DNA of 64,000 bases from Megamonas sp. UBA1796. GTDB taxonomy: Bacteria > Bacillota > Negativicutes > Selenomonadales > Selenomonadaceae. The notes beneath the pieces were generated by a model. That model searched no databases and was not told where the DNA came from. It saw only the letters and a program-made list of their open reading frames with translations. Of the stretch, positions 7,394 through 17,100 are shown piece by piece; the first letter of the stretch is position 1, and every line of letters begins with the position of its first letter. The stretch lies in assembly GCA_002319795.1 (NCBI GenBank), contig DCFU01000028.1:1-64000 (forward strand), written 5' to 3'. Position numbers and translations under genes: made by a program.

Positions 7394-8254
7394 TTAAGGT
7401 GCATAACCAAGCAGTGTATGAAGATAATAGATTCCTTTAAGGGCATACTCAAACGGTTCTAGGCCTGGGGTTGGCAAATAAGAATCGATAATAATCCATC
7501 CTTTATAATCGTTTAAGTTGAGGTTAGAAAAAATTTGATCAAAAGAAAGACAGCCTTCGCCTGGAACCGTGAACAAAATATCTTTTCTTTTTGCAGAATA
7601 AGGAATATCTGCTGCAAGGATGGACGGTTTTTCTGAAAAAATATCTGATAAATAAATAGATCCAATGCGAGAAGCAAAATTTTTTGCTGTTAAGTAAACA
7701 TCTTCATTCGCATGTATGATATGTCGGATATCATAGCAAATTGACAAATTTTGTGTATCGGTATGGAATAATAAATCTTCTAACTGCTCACAGGAGGAAA
7801 ATGGTGAATCTATTTGTGGTCTAAAACACAAATGAAGTCTTTTTTCGGCGGCAAGGTGTCCTGCCTGATTTAAAAATTGATAAAATTTTATCAGAGAACT
7901 TCGCTGAACAGTAGAGATGGCTGAGATTGTCAGATTCAGACAGGAAGCATGCATATGCGATGCTTGTTGTATGGTTTTTGATATTTGATGGTAACTTTCC
8001 TGATAAGATTGAGAAAAGATGGGTAAAGAGATATTCCAGCCGGACAATTTCAGCTTTCGTAAAAATAATGCGTGAAGTAACGCTTCATCATTGAGTGGAA
8101 TGTAATCAACAGGATCTATTCCAGAAAATCCAGCAAGGGAAGTTTCACTCAAAATTTGTTCCGGTGAAATCCACCTTTTTTCAGATGAGAACGAAGGTGC
8201 GAAAAACCAATTTTTAGCTGAAATTCCTAAAGGAATCGTTTGTTCATGAACCAT
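7394..8254 (-). CDS. Sugar phosphate isomerase/epimerase-family TIM barrel, IolE-like
   Basis: A 286-residue cytosolic protein with the overall pattern of myo-inosose-2 dehydratase/xylose-isomerase-like TIM barrels: LGISAKNWFF at the first strand, SETSLAGFSGIDPVD, CYDIRH, VPGEGCLSFDQIF, and a C-terminal PFEYALKGIYYL typical of IolE. Length is close to IolE (about 300). Two metal-site positions look unusual: IYLSD where HLKD is common, and CFRPQID where a histidine-rich strand is common, so activity may have shifted or been lost. The start ATG 8254 has AGAGGT upstream. It is divergent from the AraC gene and next to porter and dehydrogenase genes that point to inositol or a related polyol. Confidence 0.7.
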   Translation of the reverse strand: MVHEQTIPLGISAKNWFFAPSFSSEKRWISPEQILSETSLAGFSGIDPVDYIPLNDEALLHALFLRKLKLSGWNISLPIFSQSYQESYHQISKTIQQASHMHASCLNLTISAISTVQRSSLIKFYQFLNQAGHLAAEKRLHLCFRPQIDSPFSSCEQLEDLLFHTDTQNLSICYDIRHIIHANEDVYLTAKNFASRIGSIYLSDIFSEKPSILAADIPYSAKRKDILFTVPGEGCLSFDQIFSNLNLNDYKGWIIIDSYLPTPGLEPFEYALKGIYYLHTLLGYAP

Positions 8255-8344
8255 ATCAAAAACCTCTTTAGAGAAAAGTTTTTTAAAATAACAAATTGTA
8301 TTATACTTTATTATAATGCTTAAATTTAAAAAGTCATTTCCGTG

Positions 8345-8373
8345 TTTTGCTACAAACTATACATTTTTTGCTA
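8345..8373 (+). promoter_or_regulatory. 21-bp-spaced direct repeat, likely AraC operator
   Basis: TTTTGCTA occurs at 8345-8352 and 8366-8373, exactly 21 bases apart, two helical turns, as expected for an AraC-type dimer. The second copy abuts the ribosome site of the AraC gene, suggesting autoregulation and control of the divergent IolE-like gene in the 131-base intergenic region. Confidence 0.5.
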
Positions 8374-8385
8374 AGGAGAAAATTT

Positions 8386-9231
8386 ATGGAAAAAAAAGAG
8401 GCTGGTGTCATACAAAGAGATGGGGTGTATTTCCATTCGGTGACTCCGTATGGGAAAGAGCATCTTTTTTATGTTTTGTGGGGAGCTGTATATGATTTAG
8501 ATGCTCCTTACCGTGTCGAGAGAAATTATATGGATGCGTATATGGTGCAGTATATTGTGCATGGAGAATTACATTTTACGTTGCGTGGTCAGCATTTTGT
8601 CGCGAAAAAAAACGAGCTTGTGGTTCTAAGCTGTCAGGAAAAAAATTTGTATTGGGCAGAAAGCAAAGTCAGGGTCAAATGGTTTCATTTTCATGGTGAA
8701 ATGGTAAGTCCGTTGTTGGAATATATTTATAAAAAAAATGGCTCAGGCCTTTGTAATGCGTTGCATTCACATAATGCTGAGCCTTATATTGATCAGGTTT
8801 TAGAAGGCTTAAAAAATAAGTCTGCGAATGAATTTCAGTTTTCCCATTACATATATAGCATGTTGTGTGAACTGATGGGCTCGCCTGCGTTAAAAACATC
8901 CCCATTGGAGGAGCTGATTCAAAAAGCAGTTCGTTATATGAAAAAAAATCTAGCAGAAAATATAACGGTAGAAGATATGGCAAAATTTGTTGGGGTAAGT
9001 GTATATCATTTTAGCAGATCTTTTAAAAAATATATGTCAGTTTCACCACATTCCTATTTGTTGGAGTTACGGCTGGATAAGAGTAAAAATTTATTGATTT
9101 CTACAACCGATAATTTGGATATTATAGCTGAGAAATCAGGATTTCAGAGCACATCTCATTTTATCCGGGCTTTTAAAAAGGCGATGGATATGACACCAAA
9201 GGAGTTTCGCCAATATTTATTGGCACAATAG
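8386..9231 (+). CDS. AraC-family transcriptional regulator
   Basis: Start ATG 8386 follows AAGGAG. The 281-residue protein has an N-terminal cupin-like sugar-binding domain (about residues 20-150) and a C-terminal double helix-turn-helix: NITVEDMAKFVGVSVYHFSRSFKKY and IIAEKSGFQSTSHFIRAFKKA-like, ending TPKEFRQYL. It probably senses a sugar or polyol and controls the divergent IolE-like gene and the porter-dehydrogenase pair downstream. Repeats with 21-bp spacing are present at both promoters. The eight-A run just after the start is intact, which argues that homopolymer frameshifts elsewhere in the window are real. Confidence 0.88.
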   Translation: MEKKEAGVIQRDGVYFHSVTPYGKEHLFYVLWGAVYDLDAPYRVERNYMDAYMVQYIVHGELHFTLRGQHFVAKKNELVVLSCQEKNLYWAESKVRVKWFHFHGEMVSPLLEYIYKKNGSGLCNALHSHNAEPYIDQVLEGLKNKSANEFQFSHYIYSMLCELMGSPALKTSPLEELIQKAVRYMKKNLAENITVEDMAKFVGVSVYHFSRSFKKYMSVSPHSYLLELRLDKSKNLLISTTDNLDIIAEKSGFQSTSHFIRAFKKAMDMTPKEFRQYLLAQ

Positions 9232-9284
9232 AATGTGGTAATGAATTATTATAATCTGATTGGCATGAAATTTTGTTGATCAGA

Positions 9285-9315
9285 TTTTTAGCACGAAATG
9301 TATATTTTTTAGCAC
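9285..9315 (+). promoter_or_regulatory. 21-bp-spaced direct repeat upstream of the porter gene
   Basis: TTTTTAGCAC at 9285-9294 and again at 9306-9315, 21 bases apart. Spacing equals that of the TTTTGCTA pair upstream of the AraC gene, and both sites share a TATA-(A)-TTTTTT core between the copies. Probable activator site about 100 bases before the porter start. Confidence 0.55.
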
Positions 9316-9365
9316 ATAAAGAAAATTACAATTCTGAAAATACTTGATATTATAAATTTATAGAA

Positions 9366-9377
9366 AACCTGCAGGTT
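9366..9377. promoter_or_regulatory. 12-bp perfect palindrome in the porter leader
   Basis: AACCTGCAGGTT is a perfect palindrome 35 bases before the porter GTG, between the AraC-like repeats and the ribosome site. A second regulator site is possible. Confidence 0.35.
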
Positions 9378-9412
9378 ATTACTATAAGATCAAAATAATA
9401 GGAGGTATTTTT

Positions 9413-10840
9413 GTGGATACAACGAATCCAAGAAAAAATCTGTCCACTATCATATTGATATCAACTTTTGGAGGACTTCTGTTTGGCTATGATACCGGAG
9501 TTGTTAATGGGGCTCTGCCGTTTATGTCAACTCCTGAACAGCTGAATCTGGATGCTTTTCATCAAGGTCTGGTTGTAGCAATTTTGCAATTAGGTGCAGC
9601 GATTGGCGCGATTGGAATTGGTAAAGTTACAGACTCTTATGGACGGCGGCAAACGCTGCTGTTATTGTCGGTACTATTTTTTGTGGCAACTATTTGTTGT
9701 TCATTATCTCCCAATAGGGATTTTATGGTCGCATCCCGATTTATGCTGGGCATTGCTGTCGGTGGAGCATCTGTGAATGTTCCCACATACCTGGCAGAGA
9801 TTTCTCCGGTGAATCGCAGAGGTAAAATCGTAACGAGAAATGAATTGATGATTGTAACGGGACAACTGCTGGCGTTTTTTTTCAATGCGATGATTGGTCT
9901 TAACTTTAGCTCACATGGTGCAGTTTGGCGCTATATGTTAGTACTGGCAGCAGTTCCTGCAGTCATTTTAGGAGTGGGCATGTTAAAAATGCCGGAAAGT
10001 CCGCGCTGGCTTATCAGTAAAAAGAGAATGGATGCGGGCCTGGCTGTATTAAAAATAATTCGAACAGAAAAGGAAGCTGAGACTGAAGTACATGAAATTC
10101 AGACATCATTGGCTAAAGCAAAGCTTGTCAAACAAATGACATGGAAGGACTTCAGCCTTCGCTGGGTACAAAGAATTATGATTATTGGCGTTGGCATGGC
10201 CTTGGTAAATCAATTTACAGGGATTAACTCCATAATGTATTATGGTACAGAAATTTTGCAAACCTCTGGTTTTAGTGCGGAGGCTGCGCTGGTAGGTAAT
10301 GTTGCTAATGGGACAATTTCATTGATTGCCATGTGCTGTGGTATTTTTATGATGGACAGATTTGGCCGGAAATCGATGATTTTGTGTGGTTTATCTGGTG
10401 TGACGGTTTCTTTGTTGTTGATTGGACTGGCATCAAATGCTTTACAGGGGCAGGATATTCTTCCTTATGTCATTTTAGGTTTGATTATTGTTTATTTGGC
10501 GTTTTTCCAAGGATTGATTGGTCCGGTAAATTGGCTGCTTATTGCTGAGATTTTTCCACTTCAATTGCGCGGGTTGGGCATGGGGCTGACGGTTATGGTT
10601 CTTTGGGTAGCAAATTTTTGTGTGGGATTGTTGTTTCCAATGATGCTTGCAAATGCCGGGCTGGCAAATACCTTTTATGCATTCGCAGGAATGAGTATCG
10701 TATCAATTTTCTTTGTTAAATATTATGTTCCGGAAACAAGAGGCCGTTCCTTAGAAGAATTAGAAGTGTATTTTAAAGAGCACTATAGTAATTCGAAAAA
10801 AAAAGAAGTATATGCAGATATACATGGTGCAAATAAATAA
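9413..10840 (+). CDS. MFS sugar porter, IolT-like (myo-inositol or related polyol)
   Basis: A 475-residue, 12-helix inner-membrane symporter of the sugar porter family. GTG 9413 has GGAGGT six bases upstream. Family signatures in order: GGLLFGYDTGVVNGALPFM in helix 1, DSYGRRQ after helix 2, VPTYLAEISPVNRRG in the helix 4-5 region, PESPRWLI before the central loop, NQFTGINSIMYYG in helix 7, and PETRGRSLEELE after helix 12. GALPFM and NELMIVTGQL match the inositol transporter IolT branch. The dehydrogenase gene follows 20 bases later, so they form an operon controlled by the upstream AraC-like repeats. Confidence 0.85.
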   Translation: MDTTNPRKNLSTIILISTFGGLLFGYDTGVVNGALPFMSTPEQLNLDAFHQGLVVAILQLGAAIGAIGIGKVTDSYGRRQTLLLLSVLFFVATICCSLSPNRDFMVASRFMLGIAVGGASVNVPTYLAEISPVNRRGKIVTRNELMIVTGQLLAFFFNAMIGLNFSSHGAVWRYMLVLAAVPAVILGVGMLKMPESPRWLISKKRMDAGLAVLKIIRTEKEAETEVHEIQTSLAKAKLVKQMTWKDFSLRWVQRIMIIGVGMALVNQFTGINSIMYYGTEILQTSGFSAEAALVGNVANGTISLIAMCCGIFMMDRFGRKSMILCGLSGVTVSLLLIGLASNALQGQDILPYVILGLIIVYLAFFQGLIGPVNWLLIAEIFPLQLRGLGMGLTVMVLWVANFCVGLLFPMMLANAGLANTFYAFAGMSIVSIFFVKYYVPETRGRSLEELEVYFKEHYSNSKKKEVYADIHGANK

Positions 10841-10860
10841 ATCGTTGGGGAGACTTCAAA

Positions 10861-11880
10861 ATGAAAAATATCAATGTAGGAATTGTTGGCCTGGGAAGAT
10901 TAGGTAAAGAACATGCGAAAAATCTAGCTTTTCGTATTGCAGGAGTAAAACTGAATGCAGCGTGTTCTATAGTGAAGTCAGAACTTGAATATGCTAAAAA
11001 AGAACTGGGCGTACAGGATGTGTATTCTGATTATCGTGAAATGTTAAAACAGGCTGATATAGATGCGGTTGTCATCGTTACCACCAGCAGTGAACATTGC
11101 TGGCAGATTGCAGCCGCTTTGGATGCGGGGAAACATGTTTTTTCGGACAAGCCACTAGGGGTTACGATTGAAGAATGCAGGCTGGCAGAAGCGGCTGTGG
11201 CAAAACATGCAGATCAAATTTTTTTCCTTGGGTTTATGCGGCGCTTTGACCCATCGTATGCGTATGCAAAAGAGAAAATAAAACAGGGCTTGATTGGCAG
11301 ACCTTATATGATAAAAGCTACTGGTATCGATCCGGAAGCTTTGGTGGAAGGCGCTATTAAATTTGCGCCAACATCGGGGGGGATTTTCACGGATATGGCA
11401 ATTCATGATATCGATTTGATGCGTTGGTTTTTGGAGGACAATCCGGTTGAGGTTTATGCAAATGGTGCAACTTTTAAGCACCCGGAATTTAAAGCGGCAA
11501 ATGACGATGAAACAGGTGTGGCCATGTATAAATGTGCGAAGGGTGGTATAGGTTTTGTTCATGTAGGCAGAACCGCTTCCTATGGATATCATGTAGAAAC
11601 GGAAATTATAGGCACAGAAGGCACATTGAGAATCAGTCCAGTCCCGGAAAAAAATTTGTGTGCTATATATGACATCCATGGAGTTGTTAAGGAATGTGTG
11701 ACTGGGTTCCCTGAACGTTTTGCTGAAGCTTATAGATTAGAAATGGAAAATTTTATTGCGTGTATCCGAAGCAATAAGCAACCGGAGGTATCGGTTTTTG
11801 ATGGGACTAAATCGACGCAGATTGCTTTTGCAACCACGACTTCTTACCGAAATAAAGAAGTCATCAAAATTGGATATTGA
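10861..11880 (+). CDS. Gfo/Idh/MocA-family inositol-type dehydrogenase, IolG-like
   Basis: A 339-residue cytosolic NAD(P)-dependent oxidoreductase. The N-terminal Rossmann domain has VGIVGLGRLGKEHAKN; the catalytic lysine lies in SDKPLG (usual EKP); the C-terminal domain has GFMRRFDPSY, GGIFTDMAIHDIDLMRW with the conserved aspartate/histidine pair, and a GTEGTL stretch. FMRRFDP and the IHDID context resemble inositol 2-dehydrogenases, which oxidise myo- or scyllo-inositol to an inosose, the substrate class of IolE. It is co-transcribed with the porter gene. The rest of the iol pathway (IolB, C, D, J) is not in the window. Confidence 0.82.
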   Translation: MKNINVGIVGLGRLGKEHAKNLAFRIAGVKLNAACSIVKSELEYAKKELGVQDVYSDYREMLKQADIDAVVIVTTSSEHCWQIAAALDAGKHVFSDKPLGVTIEECRLAEAAVAKHADQIFFLGFMRRFDPSYAYAKEKIKQGLIGRPYMIKATGIDPEALVEGAIKFAPTSGGIFTDMAIHDIDLMRWFLEDNPVEVYANGATFKHPEFKAANDDETGVAMYKCAKGGIGFVHVGRTASYGYHVETEIIGTEGTLRISPVPEKNLCAIYDIHGVVKECVTGFPERFAEAYRLEMENFIACIRSNKQPEVSVFDGTKSTQIAFATTTSYRNKEVIKIGY

Positions 11881-11902
11881 TGTACACTTTTATTATTTGA
11901 GG

Positions 11903-11937
11903 CTGCTGCACGTAGAAAAAACGTGCGGCAGTTTTTT
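11903..11937 (+). terminator. Terminator after the inositol-type operon
   Basis: An 11-bp stem CTGCTGCACGT/ACGTGCGGCAG (11903-11913, 11921-11931, one G-U pair) followed by six T. Confidence 0.85.
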
Positions 11938-12037
11938 CTATAAAAAATAGAGAGGGATTTCTATGATGGCCTGTTTTCTGTTGAGCGAGAGAATGATAAG
12001 GGAGTGTGCATAATATCATTTGCCATTTCATATTATA

Positions 12038-12082
12038 GATGAGACAAGCAGTTGTCGGATGCCGACAACTGCTTGTCTCATC
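12038..12082 (-). terminator. 21-bp perfect hairpin at the end of the EamA gene
   Basis: Arms 12038-12058 and 12062-12082 are perfectly complementary with a three-base loop. It begins three bases past the EamA stop. The T-tract on the minus strand is weak, so it may protect the 3' end of the mRNA as well as terminate. Confidence 0.7.
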
Positions 12083-12084
12083 AC

Positions 12085-13050
12085 TTAAAGACTTTTTCCG
12101 CCGATGAGGAAAGTAAGAAGCCGTAGCGGGTGCAGCAGGAGTTTTTGCCCAAGAATGGTTTTGGCAGCGTCTGAACTATAGCTGCTTCTTTGCGGCAGGC
12201 TGATACAACAGATGCCGACAAGGACGAGCAGTCCACCAAAAAGCTGGGAACTTTTGAAGGTTTCGCCGAGCAGAAGGGTTATGGCTACAGTGTAGAGTGG
12301 AATGAGGTTCATGGAGATGCTCGCTGTGGTGAGGTTCACGCGTTGCAGGGCAAAATTCCAGAGAATAAAGGCACAGACAGAAGCGCCGAGGCTGATATAA
12401 AGAATGCTGGCGACACCAGCACGGCTGATTGCTTCCACCGGCAATGGAATGAACGGGGCGAACGGCAGCAGGAACAGGACGCCAAGCAAGGTTGAGAGAG
12501 CGGTCGTCATGATTGGCGGCAGGGTCGTGATATTTTTACCGGCGGCTGTGTAGAGCACCCAGCTCATATCGGCAAACAGCATCAGCAGATCACCACGGTT
12601 GAATTCCATGGTCAGAAGTGTGCTGAGATTTCCTGCCGTAATGATAATGAGTACACCGAAGATGGCGAGCAGCAGGCCGAAATATTGGCGTGGGTAGGTA
12701 CGGACTTTCAACACCAGTGCAGCAAAAAGCATAGCAAAAGCTGGCGTCAGGGTACTGATTAAAGAGACGTTGACCGGGGAGCTGTACTGTAGTGCCGAAT
12801 AGGTAAAAATCGTGAAAAGGTCGATGCCGCAGAGGCCCATGGCAGCCAGATTGAACCAGGTCTTGCGGTCAATTGATTTAAGATTTATTTTCTGTGCCCA
12901 AAATGCCAGCGGCAATAAGATGACAACGGCAATGTTCCAGCGAAGCAGGCTGATCCAGAATGGCGGAAATTCAGCGGTAGCGATTTTGCCAGATATGAAG
13001 TTGCCAGCCCAAAGCAGGTTGCAGAGCATGAGAAATATCCAGATTTGCAT
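12085..13050 (-). CDS. EamA/DMT-superfamily metabolite exporter
   Basis: A 321-residue, ten-helix inner-membrane protein made of two EamA repeats. It opens MQIWIFLMLCNLLWAGNF with the typical WAGNF motif, and the second repeat contains ILYISLGASVCAFILWN. The start ATG 13050 has GAGGTG upstream; earlier in-frame ATGs lack a site. Family knowledge: such proteins export amino acids, nucleosides or other small metabolites, and the substrate cannot be told from sequence. It is divergent from a LysR gene, the classical arrangement in which the LysR protein controls the exporter. Confidence 0.85.
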   Translation of the reverse strand: MQIWIFLMLCNLLWAGNFISGKIATAEFPPFWISLLRWNIAVVILLPLAFWAQKINLKSIDRKTWFNLAAMGLCGIDLFTIFTYSALQYSSPVNVSLISTLTPAFAMLFAALVLKVRTYPRQYFGLLLAIFGVLIIITAGNLSTLLTMEFNRGDLLMLFADMSWVLYTAAGKNITTLPPIMTTALSTLLGVLFLLPFAPFIPLPVEAISRAGVASILYISLGASVCAFILWNFALQRVNLTTASISMNLIPLYTVAITLLLGETFKSSQLFGGLLVLVGICCISLPQRSSYSSDAAKTILGQKLLLHPLRLLTFLIGGKSL

Positions 13051-13099
13051 GATGTTTACACCTCGAAATTCTTTTAGCGTTACTATAACATACAGAAAA

Positions 13100-13134
13100 T
13101 GATTGTTCAATCAACATTTTTCGATTATTATAAT
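13100..13134 (+). promoter_or_regulatory. LysR promoter with inverted repeat TGATTG-TT-CAATCA
   Basis: An inverted repeat at 13100-13113 sits between the divergent genes. TTCAAT (13106-13111), 17 bases and TATAAT (13129-13134) form a plausible promoter for the LysR gene whose -35 overlaps the right arm, suggesting autorepression. This fits LysR-type binding sites. Confidence 0.5.
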
Positions 13135-13163
13135 AGGTATAAACTATAGATGGGGGATAAATT

Positions 13164-14045
13164 ATGGAACTTAGGCATTTGCAGTATTTCATCGCAGTCT
13201 GTAAACATCTGCATTTCACCAAAGCCGCCGAAAGCCTGGGAATCGCGCAGCCGACGCTGAGTCAGCAGATACAGGTGCTGGAACAGGAGATCAATACGCC
13301 GCTGTTTGAGCGTGTCGGTAAAAAGGTGCTCCTGACCGAGGCCGGGGAAATTCTGCTGAAATACAGCCTGCGCGTCTTTGACACGCTGGAACAGGCGGAG
13401 ACCGACATCAGCCAGCTCAAAGGGCTTGAGCGAGGCCATGTCAAGATTGCCTACCTCGGCAGTTATTTGGCTATGGAAACTGTGGTGGCCTTTCATCAAC
13501 GCTTTCCAAACATACAGATATCTGTCGAGCAGCTGTCGACAGATCTGATTCGCCACAAGCTGTTGCAAAACGAGCTTGATTTTGGTGTGGTGTTCTTGCC
13601 GCTGGCAGATCGGGAACTTGAAAGTATTCCGCTCTATAATGAGACCTTGGCGGTCATAGCATCTCGGACACATGCCATGGCGCAGCAGCGGGGCATTACC
13701 CTCGAACAGCTGCGTGAAGTACCACTGATTCTGATGTCGAAAAAATATATGATCCGGCAGATGTTCGATCAGGCATGTCAGGAAAAAGGCTATGATTTCA
13801 CGCCGATTATTGAGCTCAATGAAATGGATGATTTGCGCGAGATGGTAGAAAAGAACGTTGGCGTCAGTGTACTGCCGAGCCTGTATGTTCGCAGCGTATC
13901 GCGCCGTATCATCAAGGCTATTCCGCTGGCGGATGTACCAATTAAAAGAACCATCGGCATTGTATACCGCAAAGGGCGGTTTATGTCGGTCGCTGCGCTT
14001 GCGCTGCGCCAGGAGGTAGAACGGTTTTTTGCCCAGCTGAAATAG
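13164..14045 (+). CDS. LysR-family transcriptional regulator
   Basis: A 293-residue protein. ATG 13164 follows GGGGGA. Residues 1-60 form the winged helix-turn-helix (ELRHLQYFIAVCKHLHFTKAA, then QPTLSQQIQVLEQE); the remainder is the two-lobed effector-binding domain starting near GHVKIAYLG. Divergent from the EamA exporter gene with 113 bases between, it most likely controls that gene in response to the exported or a related compound. The coding sequence is clearly more GC-rich than the sugar module to the left, which may reflect a different history of this segment. Confidence 0.9.
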   Translation: MELRHLQYFIAVCKHLHFTKAAESLGIAQPTLSQQIQVLEQEINTPLFERVGKKVLLTEAGEILLKYSLRVFDTLEQAETDISQLKGLERGHVKIAYLGSYLAMETVVAFHQRFPNIQISVEQLSTDLIRHKLLQNELDFGVVFLPLADRELESIPLYNETLAVIASRTHAMAQQRGITLEQLREVPLILMSKKYMIRQMFDQACQEKGYDFTPIIELNEMDDLREMVEKNVGVSVLPSLYVRSVSRRIIKAIPLADVPIKRTIGIVYRKGRFMSVAALALRQEVERFFAQLK

Positions 14046-14070
14046 CAATCTGGCGCTATGCCAACTGGCT

Positions 14071-14121
14071 AAAAACGACCGTCTGTTGCAAATAGAACAG
14101 CTGCAACAGGCGGTCGTTTTT
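14071..14121. terminator. Bidirectional terminator between LysR and RND genes
   Basis: A 20-bp stem (14071-14090, 14102-14121) with one G-U pair and an 11-base loop. The plus strand ends in T (six from 14117) and the minus strand in the complement of the A run, so it serves both converging genes. Confidence 0.88.
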
Positions 14122-14167
14122 TGGGGGGCATCTTACAGGAGTTTGCTCCATAGTGCGCAGATTGTGG

Positions 14168-17100
14168 TTATTTTGTTTCTGTGGGCTGTACTTTGTACCA
14201 GGCGGCATACATAACCGGAAGCACCAGCAGTGTGAGTATGGTGGCTCCAAAGAGCCCACTGGCGATGGCGATGGCCATCGGACCCCAGAAAACACTGGGG
14301 AACAGCGGCAGCATGCCAAGGATGGCAGCTGTGGCGGTGAGCAGGATTGGCCGCAGTCGGATTACGGTTGCATCGATGATGGCTTCCCACATGGGTACGC
14401 CCGTATCCAATTGTTGCTGAATCTGATCCATCAATATGACAGAATTGCGCATGATGATACCGGCTAGCGCCAGTATGCCCAATTGCACCACGAATCCTAA
14501 CGGACTGTTTGTCAGGAAAAGTCCAACCGATACGCCGATGATGCCTAAAGGGGCTGTCAGCAAGGTCAAGACCATTTTGGCTATGTTCTGCAATTGGACC
14601 ATGAGCAGGATCATAATGAGTATAATCATAAAGGGGACAGGCTCAGCGAGAAAACTGAGTGCCTTGATGCTGTCTTCCTTGGCACCATCAAATTCAATGC
14701 TATAGCCAAAGGGCAGGCTTTTCCTATAGTCTGCCAGCTGATCGTACACTTTCTGTACGACATCATCCCCCGTGAAGCCTTTTTGAGTTTCTGCCTGCAC
14801 GATGATTGTCGGTTTTAAGTCACGGCGATAAATCAAGCCTTCCTCAGCACCATAGCTGATCTTGGCAATCTGTTCCAGTGGCACAGATTTACCATTTCCT
14901 AAATAGACATTCAGATTCTTTAAATAGGCTGGATCGTTGCGTTCCTGCTGGTCGAAACGGACAACCATACCGATGGTTCTGTCATCCTTGCGGAACTCTG
15001 CCACCGTAGCACCGGACAGCTGGGTCTGCAGCGAAGCTGCCAATGCCTGGGAGCTGATGCCTAAGGCTCTGGCCTTGTCCTGGTCTATGGTGAGATGGAG
15101 TGCCTTGCTTTTTTCATCCCAATTGAGGGAGACATTTTTAGCTCCCGGTGTTGCTGCCATGGTATCTCGAATGTTCTCTGCGATATCACGAACCTTATCA
15201 TGATCGTAGCCCTTTACCCGCAGCATGATCGGATAATCCGACGGCATGCCAATCTGAACTACTTTCGTATGTTCGGTAACGTTGCTGAATTTTTCATTTA
15301 AAACTTGTTCAAGCTGTGTGCGCAGTGCATCACGGGCGTCTGCATCCGGTGCTACGATAACAAATTCAGCAAAGTTTGCTTTCGGAAAGGTCGGATCAAA
15401 GCTCAAGACAAAGCGTGGGGCGCCTTCACCGAGATGATAGCTATAATAAGAAATCTTGGGATTTCCATCCAATTCCTTGGCAAAACGGGCGGCTATCTGT
15501 CCTGTATCTTTTACGGATGCGCCTTCTTCCAATTTCAATTGGACAACGAGTTCGGGGCGTGTAGATAACGGGAAAAACTCCTGTTTGATACTGCCCAAGA
15601 GGCCGATAGACAGGATGAAACAAACGATTGTACCAAGCAGCACAGACTTGCGATGCGTCAGACAAAAAACCAGGATTTTTTTGAATTTGCGATAGAGTGC
15701 CGTATCATACATGTTTGCTGCAGGCGGTTTATTCTTGTCAACCTGTTTGACTTTGATAAATAAATATCCCAGCAAAGGTGTGACCGTTCCGGCTACAATC
15801 CAGGAAATGAGCAGAGCGAGTGTAACTACGTAGAAAAGTGTTACGCAATATTCGGAGGCTGTTCCCTGAGAAAAAGCGATGGGGATGAATCCGGCACATG
15901 TAACCAGTTCTCCTGTCAGACGCGGGTATGCAGTTGAGGTATAAGCAAAACAGGCTGCATTGAAGCGGGTCCATCCATCCTCAAGTTTCACGACCATCGT
16001 TTCTATGGTAATAATCGCATCATCGACCAGGAGCCCCAGGGCGATGATGAGGGCACCTAACGAGGTTCGCTGCAAGTCAATCTGCAGGAGACTCATAGCT
16101 GTGAAAACAGCGGCAATGACGAGTGGTATGCAGCAGGCTACGATGAGACCGGAGCGCAGGCCCAGACTCAGGAAACTGACGACCAGGACAATCAATACCG
16201 CTTCGACCAGAGATTCAATGAATTCATCAATGGAGTCTTTAACGATTTCTGGCTGGTTGACGGTTTGCGTAATCTCAAAACCAGCGGGTAATTCTTTCTG
16301 TATTTGTGCGATTGTCTTTTTTAAATTTTCTCCTAAAGTAAGAATGTTTCCTCCAGGTTCCATAGACATTGAAATTCCGATGGCCGGTTGGCCGTTATAA
16401 AAAAACTTAGGATCAGACGGTTCGGAATATCCGCGCGTTACCTTAGCTATATCGCCCAGGCGAAAGCTATTCCCATTCGCTTGGATCGGCGTATTGCGGA
16501 TATCTTCCAGATCATCGAACATTCCGGAGATGCGCAGGTAGATATTATCAGAGGATGTTTCTAGCATTCCCGCTGGCGACATGGCATTTTGTGCCTGCAG
16601 GGTCGAAGTAATGAGTGAAGGATTGATACCGAGCTGTGCTAATTTTGCGTTTTCAATTTCAATATATACTTTTTCAGTCTGAACGCCAAGCAGCTGTACC
16701 TTGCTGATGTTCGGAATTCCCAGCAGGATACGGCGAATTTTTTCTGCTTTTTGACGCATATCCTCGTAACTATATCCATCACCCGTGAGTGCGTACATAA
16801 CCCCGTACACGTCATCGAAATGATCGTTGAACAAGGGCTCTGATACGCCCTGCGGCAATGTTCCCTTGATATCATTTACCATATTGCGTGCTTCTACCCA
16901 TTTAGCACGAACATCCTTCTTAGGAACCTGGTCCTTCAGATTTATATATATTATCGTCTGTCCAGGGGCAGAATAACTTTTGAGATAATCCAGTCCGGGC
17001 AGGTCCTGCAATTTTTTTTCGATTTTGTCAGTTACCTGTTCCTCCGTTTGCTGGGCAGTCGCACCTGGCCAGGCTACGCTGACTACCATTTGCTTTATCG

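Noticed and set aside
9594..10548. Alternative-frame proteins inside the sugar porter gene
   Set aside because: Entirely within the porter gene with no own start signals; overlapping shadows.
12190..12495. Plus-strand frame opposite the EamA exporter gene
   Set aside because: Antisense to a clear transporter gene, very Glu/Gly/Asp-rich, with no ribosome site.
14153..16400. Several plus-strand reading frames opposite the RND permease gene
   Set aside because: They lie wholly inside the minus-strand pump gene, lack ribosome sites and have unnatural composition; they are antisense shadows.
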